Origin: Methanobacteriota archaeon
Lineage (GTDB): Archaea > Halobacteriota > Bog-38 > Methanoflorentales > Methanoflorentaceae
Assembly: GCA_028679495.1 (NCBI GenBank)
Contig: JAJRBK010000020.1
Coordinates: 1-7,580 of the forward strand
Length of the DNA: 7,580 nucleotides
Reading direction: 5' to 3'
The notes below the pieces were generated by a model. The model ran no database searches, was not told the DNA's origin, and saw only the letters and a list, made by a program, of their open reading frames with translations. This document shows, in pieces, positions 1-6,331 of the stretch. Each line of letters opens with the position of its first letter. Position 1 is the stretch's first letter. The translations under genes and the position numbers were made by a program.

Positions 1-1
1 G

Positions 2-619
2 TTAGAAAACGGGCTGTCGAAGCACTGTCTTGAGCTTCTCTGGTGCCGCCCGCCGAGGATCGCCCAAGTAAATCTTATGATGCTTCCCCCGCCGTTTGTA
101 TCCACTGCGCTCGATAAAGGTGTGAAGCTTCTCTATGGTCGGGCCCTCATCGGCGTAAGGCCCGATATGCATGATCTGTGCGCTTAAGCCTTCGTGATAT
201 CGTTCAAACCGCATATGTGCATTAGCGGGAAGCGCTCTCCTTCCTGCCGCCTGTTCGCGTGCCTGATCGACGAGGGCCGCGGTAATGAAAGACGGCTGCA
301 TCATCATGGACGTCCACTTCCACGCCATTTTATCGCCAGTAGCAAACGCTGTCATATCATCAGCCCACCAGAGCCCTTCTAATGGCATGACTGCGTAGTC
401 TACGCCCTGCCCTTTTTTAACAGCAAACTTGAGCGTAAATGAAACACTGTAGAGCGCTTCTATGGATTCTCGATAGGCTTGTGAAGTGTTGGGGTCACCT
501 TTACCATCGATCATGAGGTAGTTCAAAGCAGGCACGTCAACCAATGAGACGCGTTGTGCTGGTGGGAAGTAGAGCTCCTTGAGTTCCTTTTTGAGATCAA
601 CTTTTGATATCGTCGTCAC
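2..619 (-). CDS. GyrI-like small-molecule-binding domain protein
   Basis: A complete 205-residue protein. The stop (TAA on the minus strand) lies at the very edge of the window. It resembles the stand-alone GyrI-like (SbmC/effector-binding) proteins of about 200 residues that carry the SHS2-type ligand pocket also found in AraC- and MerR-type multidrug regulators. Supporting motifs are MIDGKGDP (36-43), PLEGLWW (79-85), WKWTSMMMQPSFIT (100-113), HIGPYADEGPTIEKLH (151-166) and the C-terminal IYLGDPRR (183-190). There is no DNA-binding domain, signal peptide or membrane segment, so it is probably a cytosolic ligand-binding or hydrolase-like protein of unknown substrate. The start is GTG. An in-frame stop about 28 bases upstream excludes a longer protein, and no Shine-Dalgarno sequence is visible, so the message may be nearly leaderless. 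It is transcribed away from the rest of the window. The family call is fairly sure; the function is not known. Confidence 0.85.
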   Translation of the reverse strand: MTTISKVDLKKELKELYFPPAQRVSLVDVPALNYLMIDGKGDPNTSQAYRESIEALYSVSFTLKFAVKKGQGVDYAVMPLEGLWWADDMTAFATGDKMAWKWTSMMMQPSFITAALVDQAREQAAGRRALPANAHMRFERYHEGLSAQIMHIGPYADEGPTIEKLHTFIERSGYKRRGKHHKIYLGDPRRAAPEKLKTVLRQPVF

Positions 620-643
620 GCGCTTAACAATGGGAGCGGCAAT

Positions 644-672
644 CTTTTAAGTGTCTGTTGATTTGGTTTAAA
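644..672 (-). promoter_or_regulatory. Candidate TATA elements for the GyrI-like gene
   Basis: Read on the minus strand, two AT boxes lie upstream of the GTG start at 619: TTTAAA (667-672) and CTTAAAAG (644-651). An archaeal TATA box sits about 25 bases before the transcription start. The nearer box would therefore give an almost leaderless message, which fits the missing ribosome binding site. The farther box would give a leader of roughly 20-25 bases. This is inferred from position and composition only. Confidence 0.3.
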
Positions 673-826
673 GAAGGCAAGCGCCCAAAGGAAGAACAGA
701 GATGGCTCGTTTTGACAACAAAGGCTAATGTGCACAAGTGATAATCAGCCGACAATGCACAGCTCCAAATGTCCGCCCTTAAAAGCGAAAGGAGCGAAAA
801 GATCGGCCATTCTTATTTACCCTACT

Positions 827-1012
827 CTATTCGCTGATGTCTTTATAAAGGGGCGCCTGATTTTCAATGAAAAGCTCAAATTGCTGCGACACATAAGGAC
901 TGGTACGCTCGATAGGATATGTGAATATAAGGCAGTAAAAATGGACGGGGCAGACATCATATGGACGCTCCATCGTTTTCGAGTACGGTGCCTTGACTCT
1001 TAAACAAACCAT
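827..1012 (-). CDS. Doubtful small ORF of 61 residues
   Basis: An ATG-started minus-strand frame overlapping the inverted repeat. I do not recognise it. The protein is rich in aromatic residues and in Pro, Cys and Glu (for example PYDVCPVHFYCLIFTYP and QQFELFIENQAPLYKDI), which looks more protein-like than the other frames nearby. An AT-rich box (about 1026-1036) lies 15-25 bases upstream of the ATG. There is no ribosome binding site or domain, and a plus-strand frame overlaps almost all of it. It could be a short orphan gene, the end of a decayed gene, or chance. Confidence 0.15.
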   Translation of the reverse strand: MVCLRVKAPYSKTMERPYDVCPVHFYCLIFTYPIERTSPYVSQQFELFIENQAPLYKDISE

Positions 1013-1047
1013 TGAAATACGCTGTTTTAATATTTCACATATCCTAT
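912..1047. repeat. Inverted repeat pair, 17-18 bp arms
   Basis: The left arm ATAGGATATGTGAATAT (912-928) and the right arm ATATTTCACATATCCTAT (1030-1047) are reverse complements apart from one extra base. Beyond the core, the inner flanks still show patchy similarity, such as CAG and AATGG in the same order. Together they bound a 136-base unit. No clear target-site duplication is visible at the outer ends. It may be a small non-autonomous element (MITE-like), an inverted duplication, or paired regulatory sites. The arms are seen directly; the nature of the unit is not known. Confidence 0.5.
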
Positions 1048-1458
1048 GGAGTCATCTTGTGCGCTTTTTCAGCTACACGACGTGATGTACGGGGCGTAAA
1101 AGGGTAGCGAAATGGCACAGTCTGGTAGGTGAAAGCGCTAATCGCTCGCCTTTAGTGCACTTGTACGCATCGTTCTCCTCGTCTGCCGCTACGTGTGGTG
1201 TCCTTTGTGCCCCCTAAGAACATCAGCTGCACGCATCGTCTTACAACGTGGGGAAAGCGAACACAAGATAAAAGCGTTTCACGCGTTCATCTGCGTAATC
1301 AAGTGAAAAAGTCCACCTACATGCCATTTTGTATACACACGCAGCAAGTCCACCTGTTACCTGTGGCGGGTGCAGTCCGTTCCTTGACCCGTGCAATCTT
1401 GGCAAAACGAACAAATTATAGGCGGAAAAGCGGGAAAGACTCAAGTTCGCTCCTCCTG

Positions 1459-1468
1459 ATAATTAAAT
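1459..1468 (+). promoter_or_regulatory. Candidate TATA box of the HEAT/GCHII operon
   Basis: ATAATTAAAT lies about 40 bases before the ATG of the HEAT gene. A transcript starting about 25 bases downstream would have a leader of some 20 bases that still contains the ribosome binding site at 1500-1507. A second AT box (AAATTATA, about 1412-1419) is an alternative. Neither matches the archaeal consensus closely. Confidence 0.25.
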
Positions 1469-1499
1469 GCTCAGATGATAGTCGTTTGTTCCCAGATAT

Positions 1500-1507
1500 G
1501 GAGGTGA
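1500..1507 (+). promoter_or_regulatory. Strong Shine-Dalgarno site of the first operon gene
   Basis: GGAGGTGA is fully complementary to the typical archaeal 16S rRNA 3' end and is followed by one base and then ATG. It fixes the start at 1509 and shows that this gene is translated from a leadered message. It is the strongest ribosome binding site in the window. Confidence 0.65.
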
Positions 1508-1508
1508 C

Positions 1509-1901
1509 ATGCCACTCTTTGAAGCACCGAATCAGGAAGTAGAGGAGCTCGAACGTTTAAACGATGTCAACGGGCTCATAGAACTTTTACAAAAGGGCAA
1601 CGTTTACACACGTCGGGAAGCCGCCAAGGCGCTGGGCGAGTTACATGCGATGCAGGCTACTGAGTCACTTATTCGTGCGCTCAAGGATCAAGATCTCGTT
1701 GTCCGCTACTGGGCGGCCGAAGGTCTTGGGAAAATAGGTGACGAACGAGCCACAGAACCACTCACCGAAGCGCTCGAGTACGGCAACCGGGATCTTGTCG
1801 AAGCGGCAAAGCTTGCGCTTGAAGAGATTAGGGTGAAAAATGGGCGGCTAATAAGAGAGCGCTCCCGGTTTCGACACACCGCTACGAATAGAGTGAGTTA
1901 A
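1509..1901 (+). CDS. Small HEAT-repeat protein (PBS-lyase type repeats)
   Basis: A 130-residue protein made almost entirely of three short helical repeats, at about 20-46 (LIELLQKGNVYTRREAAKAL), 50-78 (LIRALKDQDLVVRYWAAEGL) and 81-107 (LTEALEYGNRDLVEAAKLAL). The spacing and the R/A-A-x-A-L pattern are those of the PBS-lyase HEAT-like family. Such proteins are binding scaffolds; only some act in phycobilin attachment, and nothing here suggests that role. A basic, polar tail of about 20 residues follows. There is no membrane segment or signal peptide. Translation starts at an ATG next to a perfect Shine-Dalgarno sequence. It is the first gene of the operon, and its TAA stop shares a base with the ATG of a possible 30-codon ORF leading into the cyclohydrolase fusion. 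I infer a chaperone or docking role for the enzymes downstream; this is unproven. Confidence 0.85.
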   Translation: MPLFEAPNQEVEELERLNDVNGLIELLQKGNVYTRREAAKALGELHAMQATESLIRALKDQDLVVRYWAAEGLGKIGDERATEPLTEALEYGNRDLVEAAKLALEEIRVKNGRLIRERSRFRHTATNRVS

Positions 1902-1993
1902 TGTGTCCAAGTGATGTCATTCTCCCTTTGACCAACGATTCACAAAAGGTTCTGATAGAAAGGGCCGTTCAGCAACGCGAGGTTATGACGTGA
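1901..1993 (+). CDS. Possible 30-residue ORF overlapping both neighbours
   Basis: An ATG at 1901 overlaps the TAA of the HEAT gene (TAATG). The frame stays open for 30 codons and ends with a TGA that overlaps the GTG start of the cyclohydrolase fusion (GTGA). This is the tightest possible coupling on both sides. The peptide begins MCPSDVILPL, ends in AVQQREVMT and matches nothing I know. A weak GAGTGAG precedes it. It may be a true micro-protein, a translational coupler carrying ribosomes across the 88-base gap, the remnant of a longer C-terminus, or chance. Confidence 0.3.
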   Translation: MCPSDVILPLTNDSQKVLIERAVQQREVMT

Positions 1994-3723
1994 ACGTAGA
2001 GAGGGTGCATAGCGGTGCGTTACGACGAAGGGTAACCTCCCGTATTCCTACAGAGCACGGGGATTTCCAGCTGTATCTCTACACCAATGGGAGCGATACA
2101 AAAGAACACGTCGCCCTCGTTTGTGGCGATGTGAGCGACAAATCGCACGTGTTAGTGCGTGTCCATTCAGAATGCTTCACGGGAGAGGTGATCGGTTCAA
2201 GTCGCTGTGACTGCCGTGAGCAATTTCACTTAGCAATGCAGCAGATTGCCGAAGAGGGCTGCGGCGCGCTCGTCTACCTTCGCCAAGAGGGCCGCGGCAT
2301 CGGCTTGCTCGATAAGCTCCGGGCATACAATCTTCAGGACCAGGGATATGATACGGTTGATGCGAACCTGCTATTGGGGCACCAGCCTGATGAGCGTGAC
2401 TATACAATCGCTGCGCTTATCCTCGATGATTTACAGGTACGCTCGATACGCCTCCTTACAAACAACCCCCTTAAGATCACGTCACTTCGCACATTAGGAG
2501 TACGCGTTGAGAGGCAAATACCCGTTCATCCCACAGTAAATGCGAGCAACGTGCATTATCTTTTAACAAAAGCACGACGCATGCATCACTTGCTCAGCAT
2601 AGCAGATATCACCGTGCTACAGGATGAACTCGCTACTGCAACCAGTTGGCACGGGGACACTCTTCCAAGCCCGTGGGATGACAACCGAGCCTTGCGCCAC
2701 GCGCGTGCTCACCGCACCTCGTTGTATTTCACCGATGAGCGCACCATCAGCATCCAAGAGGAGGAGCTGCCCCGCGTTGAGGCAGATCAGGTCGTGGTTC
2801 AGACCCTGCTTTCTGCGATCAGCCCTGGCACGGAATCGCTGATTTATCGAGGGGAGTTCCCTGAGGACATGCCGATTGATGAAAGCATCACTGATTTACC
2901 CGGCACCTTCGCCTATCCGCTGAAGTACGGTTATGCGGCAGTCGGGCAGGTGATCGCGACAGGGAGTGAGGTCGACGCTGAATGGGAGGGCCGCGTCGTC
3001 ATGGCGTTTCATCCGCATGAGAGTCATTTCAACGCACCTCCTGATACGTTGATACCAGTACCAGACGATATACCCGTGGAAGATGCCCTATTCCTGCCTA
3101 ATATGGAAACTGCGATCAACTTCGTGATGGACGGTTCACCGCTCATTGGAGAGCACATAGCGGTGTTCGGGCAGGGGATCGTCGGCTTGCTAACCGCAAG
3201 CGTGCTAGCTCGTTTTCCGATCGCGAGTCTCGTCACGTTAGATCGTCATGAGCGGCGTCGTTGCGCGTCGCATGAGCTAGGAGCGACGGCATCGCTTGAT
3301 CCTGAAGGAGGAAACCTTCAGGAGCTGCTTCGGGAGCACTTGCCAAACGGTGCCGATCTTACCTACGAACTTTCAGGCTCCCCTATCGCGCTCGATCAAG
3401 CGCTCGAAGCGACGGGCTACACGGGGCGAGTTGTCGTAGGGTCGTGGTATGGGGACAAGCGGGCGAGTTTAAACCTTGGAGGACGGTTTCATCGGAGTCG
3501 TATCCGCCTCATTAGCAGTCAAGTGAGCAGCATAGCGCCACGATTTGCAGGACGATGGACAAAAGCTCGCCGTTTTAAGACCGCATGGAATATGATACGT
3601 CAGATAAGACCCTCTCGTTTCATCACCCATCGGTTCCCCATCCATGAGGCAGCACATGCGTATGAGCTTCTCGATCAACAGCCCGGAGAGGCAATCCAGG
3701 TTCTCTTCAACTATCAGGCATAA
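1990..3723 (+). CDS. GTP cyclohydrolase II fused to a zinc-less MDR dehydrogenase
   Basis: A 577-residue two-domain enzyme. Residues about 1-205 are GTP cyclohydrolase II (RibA family), which opens GTP to 2,5-diamino-6-ribosylamino-pyrimidinone 5'-phosphate with loss of formate and pyrophosphate. The zinc ligands are intact (Cys62, Cys73, Cys75 in SECFTGEVIGSSRCDC), as are RQEGRGIGL (98-106), the active-site Tyr113, LQDQGYDTVDAN (115-126) and LLTNNPLK (155-162). A linker of about 35 residues leads to a medium-chain dehydrogenase (about 240-577) with a Rossmann motif GQGIVG (394-399) and Asp418 after the second strand, which suggests NAD(H). SPGTE (278-282) and GYAAVG (314-319) replace the zinc-binding Cys and Gly-His-Glu of alcohol dehydrogenases, and the structural four-Cys lobe is missing. 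The start is GTG with GAGGT at 1979-1983, six bases before it. It lies between the HEAT gene and the PTPS-like gene. The domain calls are secure. The combined reaction and its substrate are unknown. Confidence 0.93.
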   Translation: MNVERVHSGALRRRVTSRIPTEHGDFQLYLYTNGSDTKEHVALVCGDVSDKSHVLVRVHSECFTGEVIGSSRCDCREQFHLAMQQIAEEGCGALVYLRQEGRGIGLLDKLRAYNLQDQGYDTVDANLLLGHQPDERDYTIAALILDDLQVRSIRLLTNNPLKITSLRTLGVRVERQIPVHPTVNASNVHYLLTKARRMHHLLSIADITVLQDELATATSWHGDTLPSPWDDNRALRHARAHRTSLYFTDERTISIQEEELPRVEADQVVVQTLLSAISPGTESLIYRGEFPEDMPIDESITDLPGTFAYPLKYGYAAVGQVIATGSEVDAEWEGRVVMAFHPHESHFNAPPDTLIPVPDDIPVEDALFLPNMETAINFVMDGSPLIGEHIAVFGQGIVGLLTASVLARFPIASLVTLDRHERRRCASHELGATASLDPEGGNLQELLREHLPNGADLTYELSGSPIALDQALEATGYTGRVVVGSWYGDKRASLNLGGRFHRSRIRLISSQVSSIAPRFAGRWTKARRFKTAWNMIRQIRPSRFITHRFPIHEAAHAYELLDQQPGEAIQVLFNYQA

Positions 3724-3768
3724 GGAGCAGCGCGTTGAGCGTTCGCTCATGTAAAGAAGTGATTACTT

Positions 3769-4206
3769 GTGTTCACAGTAGCCGTTAAGCGGGATTTCAT
3801 TGCACAGCACTATTTAATTGGCGGCGACTGGGGCGACGAGAACACACGGCACAGCCATCACTATTACGTCGAGCTTCAGCTGAGCGGCGCGGAGCTCGAT
3901 CAGCACGATTACATGGTAGACATTGTCGAGGTTGAAGCCCTCTTAGATGCACAGGTGCGCTACTACAAGGAAACAACACTCAACGACCTGCCTGAATTTC
4001 AGGGACATAATCCGAGCATTGAACGCTTCGCCTTCATTCTTTGCACGACGCTAGCGGATAAGCTCCGTGCTCCTAACGTAGACGTCATGACAATAAAGGT
4101 ATGGGAAAACGAGATTGCGTGGGCGTCATATACCTCTTATCAGCGAGGAGAGGCAACGGCGTCCGGTCGGGGCGTAGACCAGAGACGTGAACGACCATGC
4201 GTGTAG
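3769..4206 (+). CDS. PTPS/QueD-family protein with an altered active site
   Basis: A 145-residue protein of the 6-pyruvoyl-tetrahydropterin synthase / 6-carboxytetrahydropterin synthase family (T-fold, COG0720). The zinc histidines fit at His14 (AQH), His28 and His30 (RHSHHYYVE, in place of HGH). LNDLPEFQGHNPSIERFA (71-88) aligns with the family's LND...NPTSE segment, and Glu113 (VWENE) with its substrate-anchoring Glu. Two key features differ. Glu24 stands where the catalytic Cys four residues before the first HGH histidine is expected, and Lys67-Glu68 replace the catalytic Asp-His pair. It is therefore unlikely to be an ordinary PTPS or QueD. A polar tail of about 18 residues ends the protein. 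The start is GTG with AGAAGTGAT six bases upstream, 45 bases after the fusion gene. Its end overlaps the glycosyltransferase start by 10 bases. The fold assignment is confident; the reaction is unknown. Confidence 0.85.
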   Translation: MFTVAVKRDFIAQHYLIGGDWGDENTRHSHHYYVELQLSGAELDQHDYMVDIVEVEALLDAQVRYYKETTLNDLPEFQGHNPSIERFAFILCTTLADKLRAPNVDVMTIKVWENEIAWASYTSYQRGEATASGRGVDQRRERPCV

Positions 4207-5303
4207 GCCTTGTCATCTACGGAAGCTTGGATACTCTTACAGGGGGGTACCTTTACGATCGTATGCTTGCGACGTACCTTCAAGAGCATGGCAGTACCGT
4301 GGAGATCGTCTCATTGCAACGCGCAGGGTATCCACGCCACATTCTGCATAACTTCTCTTCTCGCTTCTATCAGCGCTTGATGGACCTCCAAGTCGACGTG
4401 CTCCTCCAAGATGAGCTCAACCATCCCTCGCTGTTTATGCTCAATCGGCGCCTGCAGGGACGGGTCTTTTACCCCATCGTTTCCATCGTTCATCACGCCC
4501 GCTGCTGTGAGCCGCGTCCCGGATGGCAAAACGCCGTCTATCGGCAGATTGAGCGTTGGTACCTATCGAGCGTGGATGGATTCATCTTTAACAGTGAGAC
4601 AACGCGTATGGAGATAGAACAGCTGCTCTCAAGGTCGTATGTGGGGGAGAGGCGATTACTCGTCGCTCATCCTGGGCGCGATCGTTTGCACGTGCAAATA
4701 ACCGATGGTGAAATCATACAGCGGGCACAAGAAGAGACAGTGCGTTTGTTATTCGTTGGAAGTATTATCCCTCGCAAAGGATTACACGTTCTCATCCGTG
4801 CGTTAACACAATTGCCGGACGATCGGTGGACGTTGACCGTGATCGGCGACATGGATGCAGAGCCCGCTTATGCACGCACACTTCTCCGGCAGCTCACACG
4901 TAGCGAGCTTGCTGGACGTATATCATTCAAAGGGGCTGTGTCAGATGCTGTGCTCTCTCGGCTTCTAAGCACGAGTCACGTGCTCGTTATCCCTTCAGCT
5001 TATGAAGGATATGGCATCGTCTATGCCGAGAGCATGGGTTATGGCCTGCCGGTCATTGGAGCGATGGATGGTGGGGCTAGAGAGATTATCACACATAGGG
5101 ATAATGGCCTTCTCTTGCCCGCCGACGATACCACGTCGCTGAAGAGCTATTTGACAGAACTGATCAATGACCGAGAGCTCCTGCTTGAGATGAGCTTGAA
5201 TGCACGTCGGCGTTACGAATCCCTTCCGACGTGGGAGGAGTCCATGCGCAACGTCCAGCTTTTTTTGACCACGCTTGTTCACAATGAAAATAGTGGTGAT
5301 TAG
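4197..5303 (+). CDS. Glycosyltransferase family 4 (GT-B fold)
   Basis: A 368-residue protein with the two Rossmann-like domains of GT4 retaining glycosyltransferases. The N-terminal acceptor domain starts MRVGLVIYGSLDTLTGGYLY, with the glycine-containing loop after the first strand. The donor domain starts at about 184 with LLFVGSIIPRKGLHVLI (Arg193 and Lys194 at the sugar-nucleotide phosphates). The diagnostic E-x7-E is Glu270/Glu278 in AYEGYGIVYAESMGYGLPVI. There is no signal peptide or membrane anchor, so it acts in the cytosol or at the inner membrane face. The ATG overlaps the PTPS-like gene by 10 bases, implying translational coupling and a shared pathway. It is the last gene of the operon, and the convergent channel pseudogene ends 70 bases beyond its TAG stop. 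Donor and acceptor cannot be read from the sequence. The context suggests a pyrimidine or pterin-derived acceptor rather than a cell-surface glycan, because no other glycan gene is nearby. Confidence 0.92.
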   Translation: MRVGLVIYGSLDTLTGGYLYDRMLATYLQEHGSTVEIVSLQRAGYPRHILHNFSSRFYQRLMDLQVDVLLQDELNHPSLFMLNRRLQGRVFYPIVSIVHHARCCEPRPGWQNAVYRQIERWYLSSVDGFIFNSETTRMEIEQLLSRSYVGERRLLVAHPGRDRLHVQITDGEIIQRAQEETVRLLFVGSIIPRKGLHVLIRALTQLPDDRWTLTVIGDMDAEPAYARTLLRQLTRSELAGRISFKGAVSDAVLSRLLSTSHVLVIPSAYEGYGIVYAESMGYGLPVIGAMDGGAREIITHRDNGLLLPADDTTSLKSYLTELINDRELLLEMSLNARRRYESLPTWEESMRNVQLFLTTLVHNENSGD

Positions 5304-5372
5304 CAGGTATTGCCATGTGAGGAGCGCGACGAAGCGACGAAGCAACATGCAGCGCACGCTAGAACCATGCCC

Positions 5373-6210
5373 TTAGGGTTCGTCTATACGTTCACCACAA
5401 TGTGGACGTGTCCCGTCTTTCTCTCGTTCCTCTTGGAGTCCCTGCACAAACCCGGCGCTTAGAATCGCTGTGGGAAGCGCGATAAGTCCTATAGCAACGA
5501 GCGCGATCACTCCGCCTAACAGTTTTCCCGCTGTTGTCAGCGGAAAGAATTCTCTCGAATCAGGCGAAACCATGGTAAGAAAAGTCCACCACATAACCGC
5601 TGGAATTTTCGAGAAATTCTCCGGCTAAGCGGTGTGTTCTGCAAAGTATACCAGACTTGCGGCTACGACAGGTATAATGATCCCACAAAGACCGTTGTTA
5701 AGAGTTCTCGTGCGTTACGAATGAGCACGCGCTTAATAATTGCAAGTGAATTACCGTACCGTTCGAGCTTGAAGATACGAAAGATCCTTATGAGGCGAGA
5801 CGCTCGTGTGAAAAGGCGGTTGATCGGAACGCCTGGCGAGAGCAGCAGCGTTGCATACGTAGGTGCAATCGAAGCACGATCGACAAGAATGAGCGGCGTG
5901 AGTGCAAATACAAGGCGTCCGCTGATAGGCCGTCCATACCGCTCGTCTGATGTGCACGACCAAAGACGCAAGATATACCTGACGGTAAGTACCCCGAGCG
6001 TGAAGATTTCAATAGCGAGGAACTACGCTTCGAACTGCTGAGAGAGTACTTCTACCGTCGTTAGAACCACTTCAGCGACTTTGACTACTATGAGTATAGT
6101 AAAGAAGATGCCAACGAGACGCTTAATGCGGTCTTCTGATCTGTACTCCAAGATGTCGAAAATTCGTGATTTTAGTTGCTGGACTTGCTTTTCGATCTAT
6201 AAATCGCCAT
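5373..6210 (-). pseudogene. Decayed voltage-gated potassium channel (Kch-like)
   Basis: Stitching frames on the minus strand recovers a six-helix ion channel: LVGIFFTILIVVKVAEVVL (S1), FLAIEIFTLGVLTVRYILRL (S2), LTPLILVDRASIAPTYATLL (S3), a voltage sensor RASRLIRIFRIFKLERYG (S4), then the pore helix MWWTFLTM, the S6 stretch GKLLGGVIALVAIGLIALP and a PHCGERID tail. It is broken by TAG at 6023-6025 (A*FLAIE, where an aromatic residue is likely), a one-base loss near 5682 (after TTVFVG) and TAG at 5625-5627 (TA*PENFSK). A further frameshift near 6180 is probable if translation began at the ATG at 6208-6210. The K+ selectivity filter, normally TVGYGD, reads MVSPDSREF (about 5547-5573), two residues too long and without the GYG core. 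It can no longer make a functional channel. It converges on the glycosyltransferase and diverges from TFE. The exact original start is uncertain. Confidence 0.88.
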
Positions 6211-6331
6211 TCGAGCGCGCTCGTAGCTCATATAAACAGACTTACTGCAGCCCGTTTGTACTATTGAAACTGGGGGAAAAGCTTTGCACGCCGGAAACAA
6301 GAATATAGCTCCAGAGACGAAGAATTCCGCT

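Larger units (their letters stand above)
620..1508. other. Long stretch without a convincing gene
   Basis: About 890 bases between the divergent GyrI-like and HEAT-repeat genes. The open frames here (for example 728-1003 and 1195-1542 on the plus strand, 1241-1444 on the minus strand) have unconvincing composition and no recognisable motif, and the plus-strand 1195 frame runs into the start of the HEAT gene. I found no tRNA T-arm signature, CRISPR pattern or rRNA-like sequence. What stands out is the inverted repeat at 912-1047. The stretch may be old decayed sequence, like the channel pseudogene farther along. Confidence 0.5.

Noticed and set aside
1195..1542. Plus-strand open frame of 115 codons upstream of the HEAT gene.
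   Set aside because: It overlaps the HEAT gene start and its perfect ribosome binding site in another frame, and its residue composition is not protein-like.
5319..5345. Short tandem repeat GACGAAGC GACGAAGC after the glycosyltransferase.
   Set aside because: Only two 8-base copies in a convergent spacer; too short to support a function.
5634..6041. Plus-strand open frame of 135 codons.
   Set aside because: It lies antisense to the channel pseudogene, where recognisable K+ channel helices are read on the minus strand; its own composition matches no protein.
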